54,011 nt of DNA from DASZHA01 sp049644325. Lineage in GTDB: Bacteria; Chloroflexota; Dormibacteria; DASZGP01. The notes under the pieces were generated by a model. It ran no database searches, had not been told where the DNA came from, and saw nothing but the letters and a program-made list of their open reading frames with translations. This document shows positions 35,697 through 44,012 of this stretch, in pieces. The number at the start of each line of letters is the position of its first letter. Position 1 is the stretch's first letter. The stretch is from NCBI GenBank assembly GCA_049644325.1, contig JBARRR010000013.1, positions 1-54,011 of the forward strand, given 5' to 3'. The position numbers were made by a program, and so were the translations under genes.

Positions 35697-36122
35697 ATGA
35701 GCGAGAGGGCGGAAGGACCGCCTACCGGGAAAGTCTCGGCGGCGCGGATCGACGATGTGCTGGAGCGCGCTCGGGCCCGATACACGCGTCTGACCCCAAC
35801 GGAGGCCGCTGCGGCCCAGGCGGGCGGCGCCCTCCTGGTCGACACCCGGTCGGAGGCCCAGCGACGCCAGGGCGGCAACATCCCGGGGGCGCTGTCGATC
35901 GAGCGCAACCACCTCGAGTGGCGCCTCGATCCGACCTCCCCCAACCGCATGCCCGAGGTTCGCGACCACAATCAACAGGTGATCGTGGTCTGCGCCCAGG
36001 GCTACTCCTCCAGCCTGGCGGCCGCCTCCCTGCTCGACCTCGGCCTGGCGCGGGCCACCGACGTCATCGGCGGCTTCGAAGCTTGGTCCGCGGCTGGGCT
36101 GCCTGTCGACCGACCACGTTAA
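35697..36122 (+). CDS. Rhodanese-like domain protein
   Basis: 141 residues, a single rhodanese domain. LLVDTRSEAQRRQGGNIPGAL is the CH2A-like region, and the active-site loop VVCAQGYSSS puts the nucleophilic cysteine at C99. GGFEAWSAAGLPV closes the domain. It may carry persulfide sulfur or act in redox signalling. The ATG at 35697 has only TGAGG two bases upstream, so translation may be weak. It converges on the SnoaL-like gene. Confidence 0.92.
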   Translation: MSERAEGPPTGKVSAARIDDVLERARARYTRLTPTEAAAAQAGGALLVDTRSEAQRRQGGNIPGALSIERNHLEWRLDPTSPNRMPEVRDHNQQVIVVCAQGYSSSLAAASLLDLGLARATDVIGGFEAWSAAGLPVDRPR

Positions 36123-36152
36123 AAAGAAGAGCCCGGGCGGCGCCCGGGCTCT
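36121..36152 (-). terminator. Intrinsic terminator of the SnoaL-like gene
   Basis: AGAGCCCGGGC (36128-36138) pairs perfectly with GCCCGGGCTCT (36142-36152) around a 3-base loop. On the minus strand it is followed by TTCTTTTT (complement of 36121-36127 and the adjoining bases), so it serves the gene that stops at 36170. On the plus strand no T run follows, but the stem could still slow transcription of the rhodanese gene. Confidence 0.85.
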
Positions 36153-36169
36153 AGGTCAACGGTGCGCGC

Positions 36170-36625
36170 TCACGTGCTGGCAGCGGCGGGCGCGGCGGGC
36201 GCCGGCATCAGGCCGAGGTCGCCCATCAGCTGCGCCATGTCGAAGTACAGGCTGGTTGAACTGAACTTGCCGTCCTTCACGACCACGACCAGGCAGTACT
36301 GGCCCTTGACGGACTTCCCGGTGGCGGGGATGTCGCCCATGGGCGTCTTGAAGGTCCCGGTGTTGGTTCCCTCGAAGATGGCCTCGGTGGCGACGCTTTC
36401 CTCGCCGATGGTCTCGCGCACCACCGTGATCCGGGCATCCGGGAAGGCGTCGAACCACGACTGGTTGTACTCGCGCGATTCCTCGCGGCCGCGCAGCGTC
36501 CGGCGCTCCGGCGATCCCGGCATGGTCGCCACGATGTCCTCGGCGCCCAGTTCGGCCAGGGCATCGGCGTCATGGGCGTTGAAGGCGTCAGTCCCCTTCT
36601 GGGACAGTTCCTTGAGGTTGGCCAT
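36170..36625 (-). CDS. SnoaL-like (NTF2-fold) protein
   Basis: 151 residues. The NTF2-like cone fold is indicated by KGTDAFNAHDADALAEL, the strand IVATMPGSPE, the SWFDAFPDARITV segment and FEGTNTGTFKTPMGD, as in SnoaL-type ester cyclases. Many relatives are small isomerases or hydrolases of unknown substrate. The C-terminus is Ala/Pro-rich and disordered. The ATG at 36625 has AAGGAGG five bases upstream and there is a strong terminator downstream, so it is probably a well-expressed single gene. Confidence 0.85.
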   Translation of the reverse strand: MANLKELSQKGTDAFNAHDADALAELGAEDIVATMPGSPERRTLRGREESREYNQSWFDAFPDARITVVRETIGEESVATEAIFEGTNTGTFKTPMGDIPATGKSVKGQYCLVVVVKDGKFSSTSLYFDMAQLMGDLGLMPAPAAPAAAST

Positions 36626-36729
36626 GTCACCCTCCTTGTGGCGTTTCCGCCAACTAGATAAGCCACGCTACGCCGACACTCCAGCCGGCGCAATGAGGAT
36701 CATCCGTTCGCGGTAAGCTGCCCATCGCG

Positions 36730-38388
36730 GTGGCAACCAAAGCGCGCGGGGCCGGCCCCCAGGCGACGACGCGGACCCGGTCGTGGTGGGGCTGGGGATG
36801 GGAGGAGGACGCCCTGCCGGCGGCCGAGCAGGAGGCGCTGGCGACGTACGTCGCGGCCCAGCAGGGACTCGACAGCCTCACGGTCCATAACGTTCCCGAC
36901 CTCGACACCATCGACATGCGCGAGCCGCGGGTGCAACCGCCGGCGGCGCTGGCTGCGATCTGCTCCACGGACAAGCGGGAGCGCGCCGCTCACACCCACG
37001 GCAAGGCCTTCCGCGACATCGTCCGCAACCTGATGGGCCGCCTCGACAACCCTCCGGATGTCGTCGCCCGGCCGACCGACGAGGCCGAGCTCGTCGCCGT
37101 CCTGGAGTGGTGCTCCGAGGCCGGCCTGGCGGCGATACCCTTCGGCGGCGGGTCGTCGGTGGTCGGCGGCGTGGAAGCGCGAGTTGGCGACGACTACGCC
37201 GGCGCGGTGTCGATCGATCTCACCGCCTTGGACCGGGTCCTCGAGATCGACCGGCAGAGCCGCGCCGCGCGCATCCAGGGCGGCGCCCTGGGCCCGGTGC
37301 TGGAGGACCAGCTGCGGCCGGAGGGGCTGACCCTGCGCCACTTCCCCCAGTCATTCGAGTTCTCGACCCTGGGCGGGTGGCTGGCGACGCGCTCGGGAGG
37401 CCACTTCGCGACGCTGTACACGCACATCGACGACCTCACCGAGTCGATGCGGGTGGTGACGCCCTCGGGAGTGGTGGAGTCGCGGAGGCTGCCGGGGTCG
37501 GGGGCGGGACCCTCGCCGGACCGCATGTTCCTCGGCTCGGAGGGCACCCTGGGGATCATCACCGAGGCCTGGATGCGCCTCCAGGAGCGGCCTCGTTGGC
37601 GTGGCTCGGCGTCGCTCCACTTCGACTCCTATGAGGCGGGTGTGACGGCCACCCGTGCCATCGCCCAGGCCGGCCTCTACCCCACCAACTGCCGGCTGCT
37701 CGACGGCGGCGAGGCCGCGCTGTCAGCGGGGACCAGCAACGTCGGGGCGCTGCTGGTGCTGGGTTTCGAGTCGGCCGACCACCCGGTGCAGCCGTGGCTG
37801 GAGCGCGCCGTGGAGCTGGGCCGCGAGAACGGCGCCCAGGTACCCGAGGGCCCGCGCTACTCCGACGAAGCCGAGAAGCAAGGGGCCGATACGGCCAGCC
37901 GCCAGGGAGCCGCCGGCGCCTGGCGTGGCACCTTCGTGCGGGCACCCTACCTGCGCGACGCGCTGATCCGGGTGGGGATGGTGGTCGACACCTTCGAGAC
38001 GTCGATCACCTGGGACCGCTTCGGCGAGTTCCATGAAGTGGTCTCACAGGCTGCCCGGTCGGTTGTCGACAGGGTATGCGGCGGCGGCATCATCACCTGC
38101 CGCTTCACCCACGTCTACCCCGACGGCCCGGCGCCGTATTACAGCGTCATCGCGCCAGGGAGGTGGGGCGACCAGGTCGCCCAATGGGACGAGATCAAGG
38201 CCGCGGTATCAGAGGTGGTCGCCGGCGCGGGTGGCACCATCACCCACCACCACGCCGTGGGCCGGGACCATCGTCCCTGGTACGACCGCCAGCGCCCGGA
38301 GCCATTTGCCGCGGCGTTGCGGGCGGCCAAGTCATCCCTGGACCCCTCAGGGGTGCTCAACCCGGGCGTCCTGATCGACCCTGCCTGA
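36730..38388 (+). CDS. FAD-linked oxidase, alkyldihydroxyacetonephosphate synthase-like
   Basis: 552 residues from a GTG start. The FAD-binding PCMH-type domain shows VARPTDEAELVAVLEWC, PFGGGSSVVGGVE, FEFSTLGGWLATRSGGHF and GSEGTLGIITEAW. The C-terminal cap has the ADPS hallmarks GTFVRAPYLRD, DTFETSITWDRF, and THHHAVGRDH with the active-site His run. It may exchange an acyl group for a fatty alcohol to make ether lipids, although relatives of unknown specificity exist. A TAAGCT -10-like box (36714-36719) would put the transcript start next to the GTG. A GT4 gene follows 12 bases downstream. Confidence 0.9.
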   Translation: MATKARGAGPQATTRTRSWWGWGWEEDALPAAEQEALATYVAAQQGLDSLTVHNVPDLDTIDMREPRVQPPAALAAICSTDKRERAAHTHGKAFRDIVRNLMGRLDNPPDVVARPTDEAELVAVLEWCSEAGLAAIPFGGGSSVVGGVEARVGDDYAGAVSIDLTALDRVLEIDRQSRAARIQGGALGPVLEDQLRPEGLTLRHFPQSFEFSTLGGWLATRSGGHFATLYTHIDDLTESMRVVTPSGVVESRRLPGSGAGPSPDRMFLGSEGTLGIITEAWMRLQERPRWRGSASLHFDSYEAGVTATRAIAQAGLYPTNCRLLDGGEAALSAGTSNVGALLVLGFESADHPVQPWLERAVELGRENGAQVPEGPRYSDEAEKQGADTASRQGAAGAWRGTFVRAPYLRDALIRVGMVVDTFETSITWDRFGEFHEVVSQAARSVVDRVCGGGIITCRFTHVYPDGPAPYYSVIAPGRWGDQVAQWDEIKAAVSEVVAGAGGTITHHHAVGRDHRPWYDRQRPEPFAAALRAAKSSLDPSGVLNPGVLIDPA

Positions 38389-38400
38389 GGCGAGGCGCCG

Positions 38401-39486
38401 TTGAGGATCGCGCTGGTGGCGACCCTGGTCAGCGCCATCCGCGAGCCGCAGCAGGGTGGAACCCAGGCGATTGTGGCCGACCTTGCCACCGGCCTGACCC
38501 GGCGCGGCCACGCCGTCGACCTCTTTGCCGCAACCGGCTCGTCGGTACCTGGCGTCAACGTCGTCGACATCGGCGTCGACTCGGCTTCCCTGGAGGCGGC
38601 CCTGGTCCGGCCGGGCCGGGGGTCGCGTCGCAGCGACGCTGTCTCCGTTGCCTTTGGCCGCGTTTACCAGATGGTGGCCAACGGACCGTACGACGTGGTC
38701 CACAACCACGGCTTTGACGCCGCGGCGATTGAGCTGGCCCTCGGCCTCGACCCGCCAGTCGTGCACACCCTGCACATGCCCACCGACCCCGAGGTTGGGG
38801 CGGCCCTGCGACGCGCCGGGGACGGCCCCAGGCGGCCGACCGTCGTCGCGGTCTCGGCGTCGGAGGCCAGGACGTGGTCGACGATGACGCGGGTCGACGA
38901 GGTCGTTCGCAACGGCGTCGACGTCAGCGCCATCGAGTGGTCGGAAGATCCTGGAGAGGGCGCGCTCTTTGCCGGCCGGCTCAGCCCCGAGAAGGGCGCC
39001 CTGGAAGCCATCGAGATCTGCAGGCGGGCGAGCGTCCGGCTGACGCTGGCCGGCTCGGTGTACGACCCGGCCTACGCGGACGAGGTCCGCCGTCGGTGCG
39101 ACGGAGATCCCGCTGCGACGCTGCTGGAGGCGGTGCCACGGCAAGATCTCTGGCGTCTGATGGCGCGCAGCGCGGTCGTGGTGTGCCCGGCGCTGTGGGA
39201 CGAGCCGTTTGGCCTGGTCGCCGCCGAGGCCCAGGCCGCGGGCACGCCGGTGGTCGCCTTCAACCGCGGAGCGCTGCCTGAGGTGGTCGTGGATGGAGTG
39301 ACCGGGGCGCTGGTTCCACCCGGGGACATTGCGGCGGCCGCCGAGGCGGTGGCCGGGGCCGGCTTCTCTCGCGAGGCCTGTCGGCGGCACGCGGAGCAGG
39401 CGCTCGACTTCGGGGTGACCCTGGACGGCTACGAGGCCCTCTACCGACGGATTGATCCGCGCCGGATCGTGGCCGTCCGGCCTTAG
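38401..39486 (+). CDS. Glycosyltransferase family 4
   Basis: 361 residues from a TTG start with GAGG upstream. Two Rossmann domains: the N-terminal acceptor domain (QQGGTQAIVADLATGLTRRGHAVDLFA) and the C-terminal donor domain starting at ALFAGRLSPEKGALEAIEIC. The retaining-GT signature E-x7-E is seen in DEPFGLVAAEAQAAGTPVVAF. It transfers a sugar from a nucleotide donor; the acceptor is unknown and could be a lipid made by the upstream ADPS-like enzyme. It lies 12 bases after that gene on the same transcript. Its stop is followed at once by an antisense tRNA gene. Confidence 0.92.
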   Translation: MRIALVATLVSAIREPQQGGTQAIVADLATGLTRRGHAVDLFAATGSSVPGVNVVDIGVDSASLEAALVRPGRGSRRSDAVSVAFGRVYQMVANGPYDVVHNHGFDAAAIELALGLDPPVVHTLHMPTDPEVGAALRRAGDGPRRPTVVAVSASEARTWSTMTRVDEVVRNGVDVSAIEWSEDPGEGALFAGRLSPEKGALEAIEICRRASVRLTLAGSVYDPAYADEVRRRCDGDPAATLLEAVPRQDLWRLMARSAVVVCPALWDEPFGLVAAEAQAAGTPVVAFNRGALPEVVVDGVTGALVPPGDIAAAAEAVAGAGFSREACRRHAEQALDFGVTLDGYEALYRRIDPRRIVAVRP

Positions 39487-39489
39487 AGG

Positions 39490-39566
39490 TGGCGACCCCG
39501 ACCGGACTTGAACCGGCGACCTCCGCCTTGACAGGGCGGCGCGCTAACCAACTGCGCTACGGGGCC
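39490..39566 (-). tRNA. tRNA-Asp (GTC)
   Basis: 77 bases including an encoded CCA. Acceptor stem GGCCCCG pairs with CGGGGTC, the D arm is GCGC-AGTTGGTTA-GCGC, the anticodon stem is CCGCC/GGCGG with loop CTGTCAA (anticodon GTC), the T arm is GCCGG-TTCAAGT-CCGGT, and the discriminator is G, as expected for Asp. The 3' end is three bases from the stop of the plus-strand glycosyltransferase. Confidence 0.97.
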
Positions 39567-39627
39567 GTGCCAGCTCTCCGGACACGCCGGAGCCACGAAT
39601 TATATTCGCCCCAATTGGGCCGGGACG

Positions 39628-40047
39628 CTACCTCAGGCTCAACACGTAGATGGTGGCGATGGCCAGCAGAGCCAGGCCGACGAGCGTAAGGATGGCCCGG
39701 TTGCGCATCGCCCGCAGCTCGGCCTCGATGCCGATGATGCGGTCCTCCTCGCGCAGCTCCTCGTCCTCGGGCCATTCGGTCGGCAGCTCGATGCTGTCGA
39801 AGCCGCCGATCGTCTCCTTGTCGGGAAGGTCGGCCTCGGGGTCGAAGCTGGAATGGGCGTCCCACCACGCCAGCGCCTGGTTGAGGGCGGAGTCACCCTC
39901 TCCAGCCGGCCCCTCGGCGTGGTAGACGCGACCGTTGCGCAGGTAGAGGCGGACAGGGTCCTTCTCGCCAGCGGTCTCGACCGTGAGACAACCGGTCGCC
40001 TGCTCCATCTCCAGCCGATCCAGGGCGTGGGCGGCGTTCTCGCTCAC
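39628..40047 (-). CDS. DUF4388-like domain protein with C-terminal membrane helix
   Basis: 139 residues from a GTG start. The N-terminal 80 residues (LDRLEMEQATGCLTVE, LYLRNGRVYHAEGPAGEGDSALNQALAWWDAHSSF) match DUF4388/PatA-type modules, often joined to response regulators or GTPase switches. Here the module is joined to an acidic linker, a short coiled segment (REEDRIIGIEAELRAMRNR) and a single tail-anchor helix (LTLVGLALLAIATIYVLSL). It lies on the cytoplasmic face of the membrane. It is tightly linked to the HAD gene upstream (nine bases). Confidence 0.75.
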   Translation of the reverse strand: MSENAAHALDRLEMEQATGCLTVETAGEKDPVRLYLRNGRVYHAEGPAGEGDSALNQALAWWDAHSSFDPEADLPDKETIGGFDSIELPTEWPEDEELREEDRIIGIEAELRAMRNRAILTLVGLALLAIATIYVLSLR

Positions 40048-40056
40048 GCCTCCACG

Positions 40057-40875
40057 CTACACCAGCAGGAAACGCTCGACCAATTCCGCGACCCCATCCT
40101 CCTGGGGAGGCGCCACGGCGGCGTCCGCCACCGCCAGCACGTCGGGATGGGCGCTACGCGGAGCCACGGTCATGCCGGCGAAGCCGAACATCTCGACGTC
40201 ATTGGGTGCGTCGCCGGCGGCCAGGACCGCAGAGGGATCGACCCCGACGTGCTTGCAGACGAACTCCAGCGCTGCCGCCTTGCTGACGTCGGCGGCGACC
40301 ACCTCCAGGAACTCCGGCAGGGAGAACGTCGCCCGGCACCGCGGCTCGATCACGCGCAGGAGCTCAGGCTCGAGCTGCCGCAGCCGTTCAGGGGTGTCGA
40401 CGTACACGATCTTGGTTGACCCTTCGGCGGCGAGCTCCAACAGGTCCGGGACCAGGATGGGGTCGATGCGCGCGACCTCGGCGTAGCGGCTGGCCCCCCA
40501 GCTCTCCTTTTCGATGTAGAAGTTGTCGTCCTTGTAGAGGTTGACGTGGACAACGTGCTCGCGACTGAAACGCACCGCCGCGGCGGTGCTCTCGGGGTCG
40601 ACGGGCCATTCCCGCAGCAGCTCGCCTTCCCGGCTCCGCACCACCGCGCCCTGGTAGCAGATGATCGGCTCGCGGCTGCCGATGGCCTCGGCGTAGGGCA
40701 GCGCCGAGCGGAACATCCGTCCGGTGGCCAAAACCACGTGCACACCCGCGGCCACCGCCGCCCGCAGCGCGTCGAGGTTGCGAGGCGTGATCTCCAGGCT
40801 TGGTCCGACGAGGGTCCCGTCGACGTCCAGGGCCAGCATCTTGAACCGCGCAGGAGGTGCCGCGGGCTCAGCCAC
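40057..40875 (-). CDS. HAD-superfamily phosphatase, Cof type
   Basis: 272 residues. Motif I LALDVDGTLVG (two catalytic Asp), motif II LATGR, motif III Lys in VSKAAAL, and motif IV AAGDAPNDVEMF are complete. The large insert between motifs II and III is a C2B cap, so the enzyme is Cof-like and acts on sugar phosphates or other small phosphates. The GTG at 40875 overlaps the dehydrogenase stop by eight bases (GTGGCTGA); an ATG at 40839 would trim 12 residues but has no ribosome site. It is in an operon with the 2-hydroxyacid dehydrogenase and hisC. Confidence 0.9.
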   Translation of the reverse strand: MAEPAAPPARFKMLALDVDGTLVGPSLEITPRNLDALRAAVAAGVHVVLATGRMFRSALPYAEAIGSREPIICYQGAVVRSREGELLREWPVDPESTAAAVRFSREHVVHVNLYKDDNFYIEKESWGASRYAEVARIDPILVPDLLELAAEGSTKIVYVDTPERLRQLEPELLRVIEPRCRATFSLPEFLEVVAADVSKAAALEFVCKHVGVDPSAVLAAGDAPNDVEMFGFAGMTVAPRSAHPDVLAVADAAVAPPQEDGVAELVERFLLV

Positions 40876-41845
40876 CCTTCCAGGCCTCGGGGTTGACCAG
40901 CTGCGGCGGCCGCTGGCCCTGCAGCGCCAGGACCAGGTTGGTGGCGGCAACCCGGGACATCGCCGCCCGGGTGGCGATGGTGGCGCTGCCGATGTGGGGC
41001 AGGAGGACGGCGTTATCCAGATCCAAGAGCCCCGGTTCGACGACGGGCTCGTCCTCATACACATCCAGCCCCGCTCCCGCGATCCAGCCTTCGCGGAGCG
41101 CCTTCGCCAGCGCCGCCTCGTCCACCACGGGGCCACGCGAGGTGTTGATCAGGTAGGCCGTCTTCTTCATCGCCCGGAGCGCCATCTCATCGATGAGGTG
41201 GCGGGTGTCCGACGTGAGGGGCACGTGGACGCTGAGGAAGTCCGACTCCTTCAGCAGGCGCTCGAGGCTGACGCGGTGCGAGCCGATTTCCTCGGCCTCG
41301 GCGTCGGGGGCGGAGCGGGCTGTGTGCAGCAGGCGCATGCGGAAGCCGGCCGCCCGGCGGGCGACGGCGCGGGCGATGCGGCCGAAGCCGACCAGGCCAA
41401 GCGTCCGTCCCTGGAAGTCCGCCCCGACCAGCATGTTTGGGGTCCAGCCTCTAAATTGGTCGGCGCGCACCATGCGCTCACCCTCCCCGAGCCGGCGCGC
41501 CGTCGCCAGCATCAGTGCCCAGGTGAGGTCGGCGGTGGCCTCGGTGAGGACGTCCGGGGTGTTGGTAACCAGGATGCCGCGGCGGGTGGCCTCGGCCACC
41601 GCGACGTTGTCGTAGCCGACGCCATAGTTGGCGATCGCCCGCAGCTTGGGCAGGCGCTTGATCAGACCGGCGTCGACGCGGTCCCGGACCAGGACGAGGA
41701 TGCCCCGGCAACCCTCCGCCCCGGCCGCGATCTGCTCGGAAGTCGGCGCCGCCTTGCCCTTGAAGACGTTGACCTTGAAGGCCGCCCGGAGGGTGGGCAG
41801 ACCGGGGTCGGGGATGGGGTATGTGACGAAAACCGATTCCTTCAG
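40868..41845 (-). CDS. D-isomer 2-hydroxyacid dehydrogenase, probably with a CTG start
   Basis: 325 residues if it starts at CTG 41845. The Rossmann motif is LGLVGFGRIARAV, with catalytic Arg in NTSRGPVVDE, Glu in LDVYEDEP and His in LLPHIGSAT. There is no ACT domain, so it is shorter than full SerA and closest to glyoxylate/hydroxypyruvate reductases. No ATG, GTG or TTG exists in frame between the hisC stop and codon about 85. The CTG, two bases after that stop, gives KESVFVTYPIPDPG, exactly where family N-termini begin. A GTG further upstream would lie about 100 bases inside hisC. The start is therefore probable but unusual. Confidence 0.9.
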   Translation of the reverse strand: MKESVFVTYPIPDPGLPTLRAAFKVNVFKGKAAPTSEQIAAGAEGCRGILVLVRDRVDAGLIKRLPKLRAIANYGVGYDNVAVAEATRRGILVTNTPDVLTEATADLTWALMLATARRLGEGERMVRADQFRGWTPNMLVGADFQGRTLGLVGFGRIARAVARRAAGFRMRLLHTARSAPDAEAEEIGSHRVSLERLLKESDFLSVHVPLTSDTRHLIDEMALRAMKKTAYLINTSRGPVVDEAALAKALREGWIAGAGLDVYEDEPVVEPGLLDLDNAVLLPHIGSATIATRAAMSRVAATNLVLALQGQRPPQLVNPEAWKGG

Positions 41846-41846
41846 G

Positions 41847-42890
41847 TCAGGCCCCGAGCTTGTCCAGCGCCTTGAGCAGGGCCGAGCACTGCGCCCACGT
41901 GCCCACGCTGATGCGCAGCCCGTGGTCGACACTGGGACGGTCGAAAAACCGTACCAGGACCCTCTGATCGAGGAGCTCCTGGTAGAGGCCGGCGGCCGCC
42001 TTGGGAGGGGTGGCGAAGATGAAGTTGGCGCCGGATGGCAGCACCTCCCAGCCGCGGCCGTGGAGCTCCTCGGCAAGCTGCTCCCGGTTGATCACCACCT
42101 GCTCCACGCAGTGCTGCCAGTACTCCCTGTCGGCCAGGGCGGCGGTGGCGGCGGCCAGCGGCAGGCGCCCCAGGTTGCAGATGTCCTTGACCGCCCACAG
42201 GTCGGCGATCAGCTCGGCGCTGCCAATGGCGAACCCCACCCGCAGGCCGGCCAGCGAGTACGACTTGGAGAAGGAGCGCACCAGCAGCAAGTTGGGGTGG
42301 GCGTCGAGAATCTCAAGGCCGTTCGAGGGGGCGAAGTCCACGTACGCCTCGTCGAGCAGCACCACGCCCTTGGAGTGGCCGGCGAGCTCGGCAACCGCCT
42401 CCATCGGCAGCAGCGTCCCGGTCGGCGAGTTGGGGTTGACGACGAACTTGAGGTCGGCGTCCGACTCCACGAACGCCGCCGGCAGCCGGTAGTCCGAGTC
42501 GAACGCGTGCTCCTCGCCGTCGACCTCGTGGATTGCCAGCAGCTTGGGCACCAGCGTATACGCGGGCTCCAGGTAGGCGGCCTGGCCGCCGCGGGGGACA
42601 AAGGCCCGCACCGCCATCGCCAGCACCTCGTCGGCGCCGGTGCCGCCGACCACCTGCTCGGGGGCAACGTCGTAGACCTGGCTGAGCGCCTGGCGGAGGT
42701 CGGCCTGCGTGGGGTCGGGGTAGAGGTTGAGGTACTGGGTGGCCATCGCCAGCGCCCCGGCGACCGCGTCCGAAGGCGGGAAGGGACTCTCGTTGGTGTT
42801 GAGCTTGACCCAGCTCTCGCCGTCGGCCGGCTGGATGCCCGGCACGTACGGCTGGAAGTCGCTGAGGGAGGCCTTGCGGTAGCGCGACAT
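41847..42890 (-). CDS. hisC: Histidinol-phosphate aminotransferase-like enzyme
   Basis: 347 residues, fold type I PLP enzyme. Family motifs: KLNTNESPFPPS, YPDPTQADLRQAL, GGTGADEVL, NPNSPTG, DEAYVDF and the PLP lysine in RSFSKSYSLAGLRVG, then RISVGT near the end. HisC makes histidinol phosphate from imidazole acetol phosphate and glutamate, but relatives can act on aromatic acids or phosphoserine. No other his genes are seen here; a dehydrogenase, a HAD phosphatase and glyA nearby hint at serine metabolism instead. The ATG overlaps the holB stop by one base (TGATG). Confidence 0.88.
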   Translation of the reverse strand: MSRYRKASLSDFQPYVPGIQPADGESWVKLNTNESPFPPSDAVAGALAMATQYLNLYPDPTQADLRQALSQVYDVAPEQVVGGTGADEVLAMAVRAFVPRGGQAAYLEPAYTLVPKLLAIHEVDGEEHAFDSDYRLPAAFVESDADLKFVVNPNSPTGTLLPMEAVAELAGHSKGVVLLDEAYVDFAPSNGLEILDAHPNLLLVRSFSKSYSLAGLRVGFAIGSAELIADLWAVKDICNLGRLPLAAATAALADREYWQHCVEQVVINREQLAEELHGRGWEVLPSGANFIFATPPKAAAGLYQELLDQRVLVRFFDRPSVDHGLRISVGTWAQCSALLKALDKLGA

Positions 42891-43996
42891 CAGCGCGCCG
42901 GCGCGGGCGGCGCCAGGACCCGCGCCAGGGTGCCGCGGGAAACCGTGCGACGAGTCGGGCCCGCGGGCGTCGGCGACCCCACCTCGGCGACGTCGGCGAG
43001 GAACACCTCGATCGCGAGGCGGGGGTTGACGTTGTTCTCGACACGGTCGGCCGCCTCTCGTGCGCTCTCCCAGAGGCCCAGCACGGCGTCGAGGCCGACG
43101 CCCTGCCATGCCGGGCTGGTCGCCACGCCCACGACATTCGCGGAATTCGCTTCGCCCGCAGCGCGGTCGGCGGCGGCATCGCGCAGCCACCACTCCCAGG
43201 CGTCGAGGGCCTCGCGCGCCAGGGCCCGGTTGCGGGCACTGTCAGGGGTGCCGAACCGGGCCCCGATACCGACGATGTCCAGCCACGACCCGCCGGGGAG
43301 CGACTCCAGCCCCGCGCCCCAGCCGAGACGACGGGCCTGCTCGTCGGCGTCGGTCGCGAGCCGGAGCGCGTCTCCGGGCGCGCCCCGAGCCATCCGCAAA
43401 CCGGCGGCGTCCAGCTCCAGGCCCCGGCCGGCGAGGAAGGCGCCTAGCTCCTCGTCGCTGAGCTGGGCGAACTCAACCTCCTGGCAGCGAGAACGAATCG
43501 TCGGCGGCAGCAGGTCGGCGGCCTCTGCGCACAGGACCAGGACCGCGCCCAGGGGCGGCTCCTCGATGGTCTTCAGCAGCGGCGAGGCGGCGGTTTCCTT
43601 GAGGCGCTCGGCCCGGGCCAGCACCGCCACCCGGCGGTCACTGCGCATGCCTTTGAGGCTGAGGAACGCCTGCAGCGGCTGAGCGGGCACGCCGGCCTTG
43701 CCGGTGTCGGTGGCCTCGGAGGCCCGCCCCGAACGACCCTCGCGACGGATGACATCGATGCTGATGCTCTCGGACTCGCTGTCCTCCACCCAGAGGTCGG
43801 GGTGAAGGCCCGACGGCATCGGCGCGACCCCCGCCGTCTCCAGCAGGTCGGCGGCAAAGGCCAGCGCCGTGGTGGTCTTACCAACCCCGGCCGGGCCGGT
43901 GAAGAGGTAGGCGTGGCTGACCCGCGCCGGGTCCTCGACAACCGACGCCAGGAAGGCGCGCACACGCTCGTGGCCGGCGATCTGGTCCAAGTTCAT
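42890..43996 (-). CDS. holB: DNA polymerase III subunit delta' (clamp loader)
   Basis: 368 residues. The AAA+ N-terminal domain starts HERVRAFLASVVEDPARVSHAYLFTGPAGVGKTTTALAF, with Walker A at about 34-41. The sensor-1 SRC motif is in TIRSRCQEVEF, and a C-terminal helical domain follows. It lacks the Cys-rich zinc module of E. coli delta', as in several high-GC groups. It helps load the sliding clamp at replication. The ATG at 43996 overlaps the extended alternative start of the divergent glyA, so the two promoters are interlaced. GAGG lies ten bases upstream. Confidence 0.88.
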   Translation of the reverse strand: MNLDQIAGHERVRAFLASVVEDPARVSHAYLFTGPAGVGKTTTALAFAADLLETAGVAPMPSGLHPDLWVEDSESESISIDVIRREGRSGRASEATDTGKAGVPAQPLQAFLSLKGMRSDRRVAVLARAERLKETAASPLLKTIEEPPLGAVLVLCAEAADLLPPTIRSRCQEVEFAQLSDEELGAFLAGRGLELDAAGLRMARGAPGDALRLATDADEQARRLGWGAGLESLPGGSWLDIVGIGARFGTPDSARNRALAREALDAWEWWLRDAAADRAAGEANSANVVGVATSPAWQGVGLDAVLGLWESAREAADRVENNVNPRLAIEVFLADVAEVGSPTPAGPTRRTVSRGTLARVLAPPAPAR

Positions 43997-44000
43997 GCCG

Positions 44001-44006
44001 CATAAT
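44001..44006 (+). promoter_or_regulatory. -10 box for a leaderless glyA transcript
   Basis: CATAAT at 44001-44006 matches five of six consensus bases and lies six bases before the ATG at 44013, so transcription would start at the A of that ATG. No ribosome site precedes the ATG. The divergent holB start codon is only five bases to the left, so the same short stretch must carry both starts. Confidence 0.55.
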
Positions 44007-44012
44007 CCTCGC

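Noticed and set aside
39489..39689. Plus-strand frame that would encode a 66-residue protein
   Set aside because: It is the well-known false protein read antisense through tRNA-Asp (the GLEPATSALTGRRANQLRY pattern). The tRNA on the minus strand explains the sequence.
41846..42076. Upstream extension of the 2-hydroxyacid dehydrogenase into hisC
   Set aside because: The extra 70 or so residues are Ser/Arg/Pro-rich out-of-frame hisC sequence; the family N-terminus fits the CTG at 41845.
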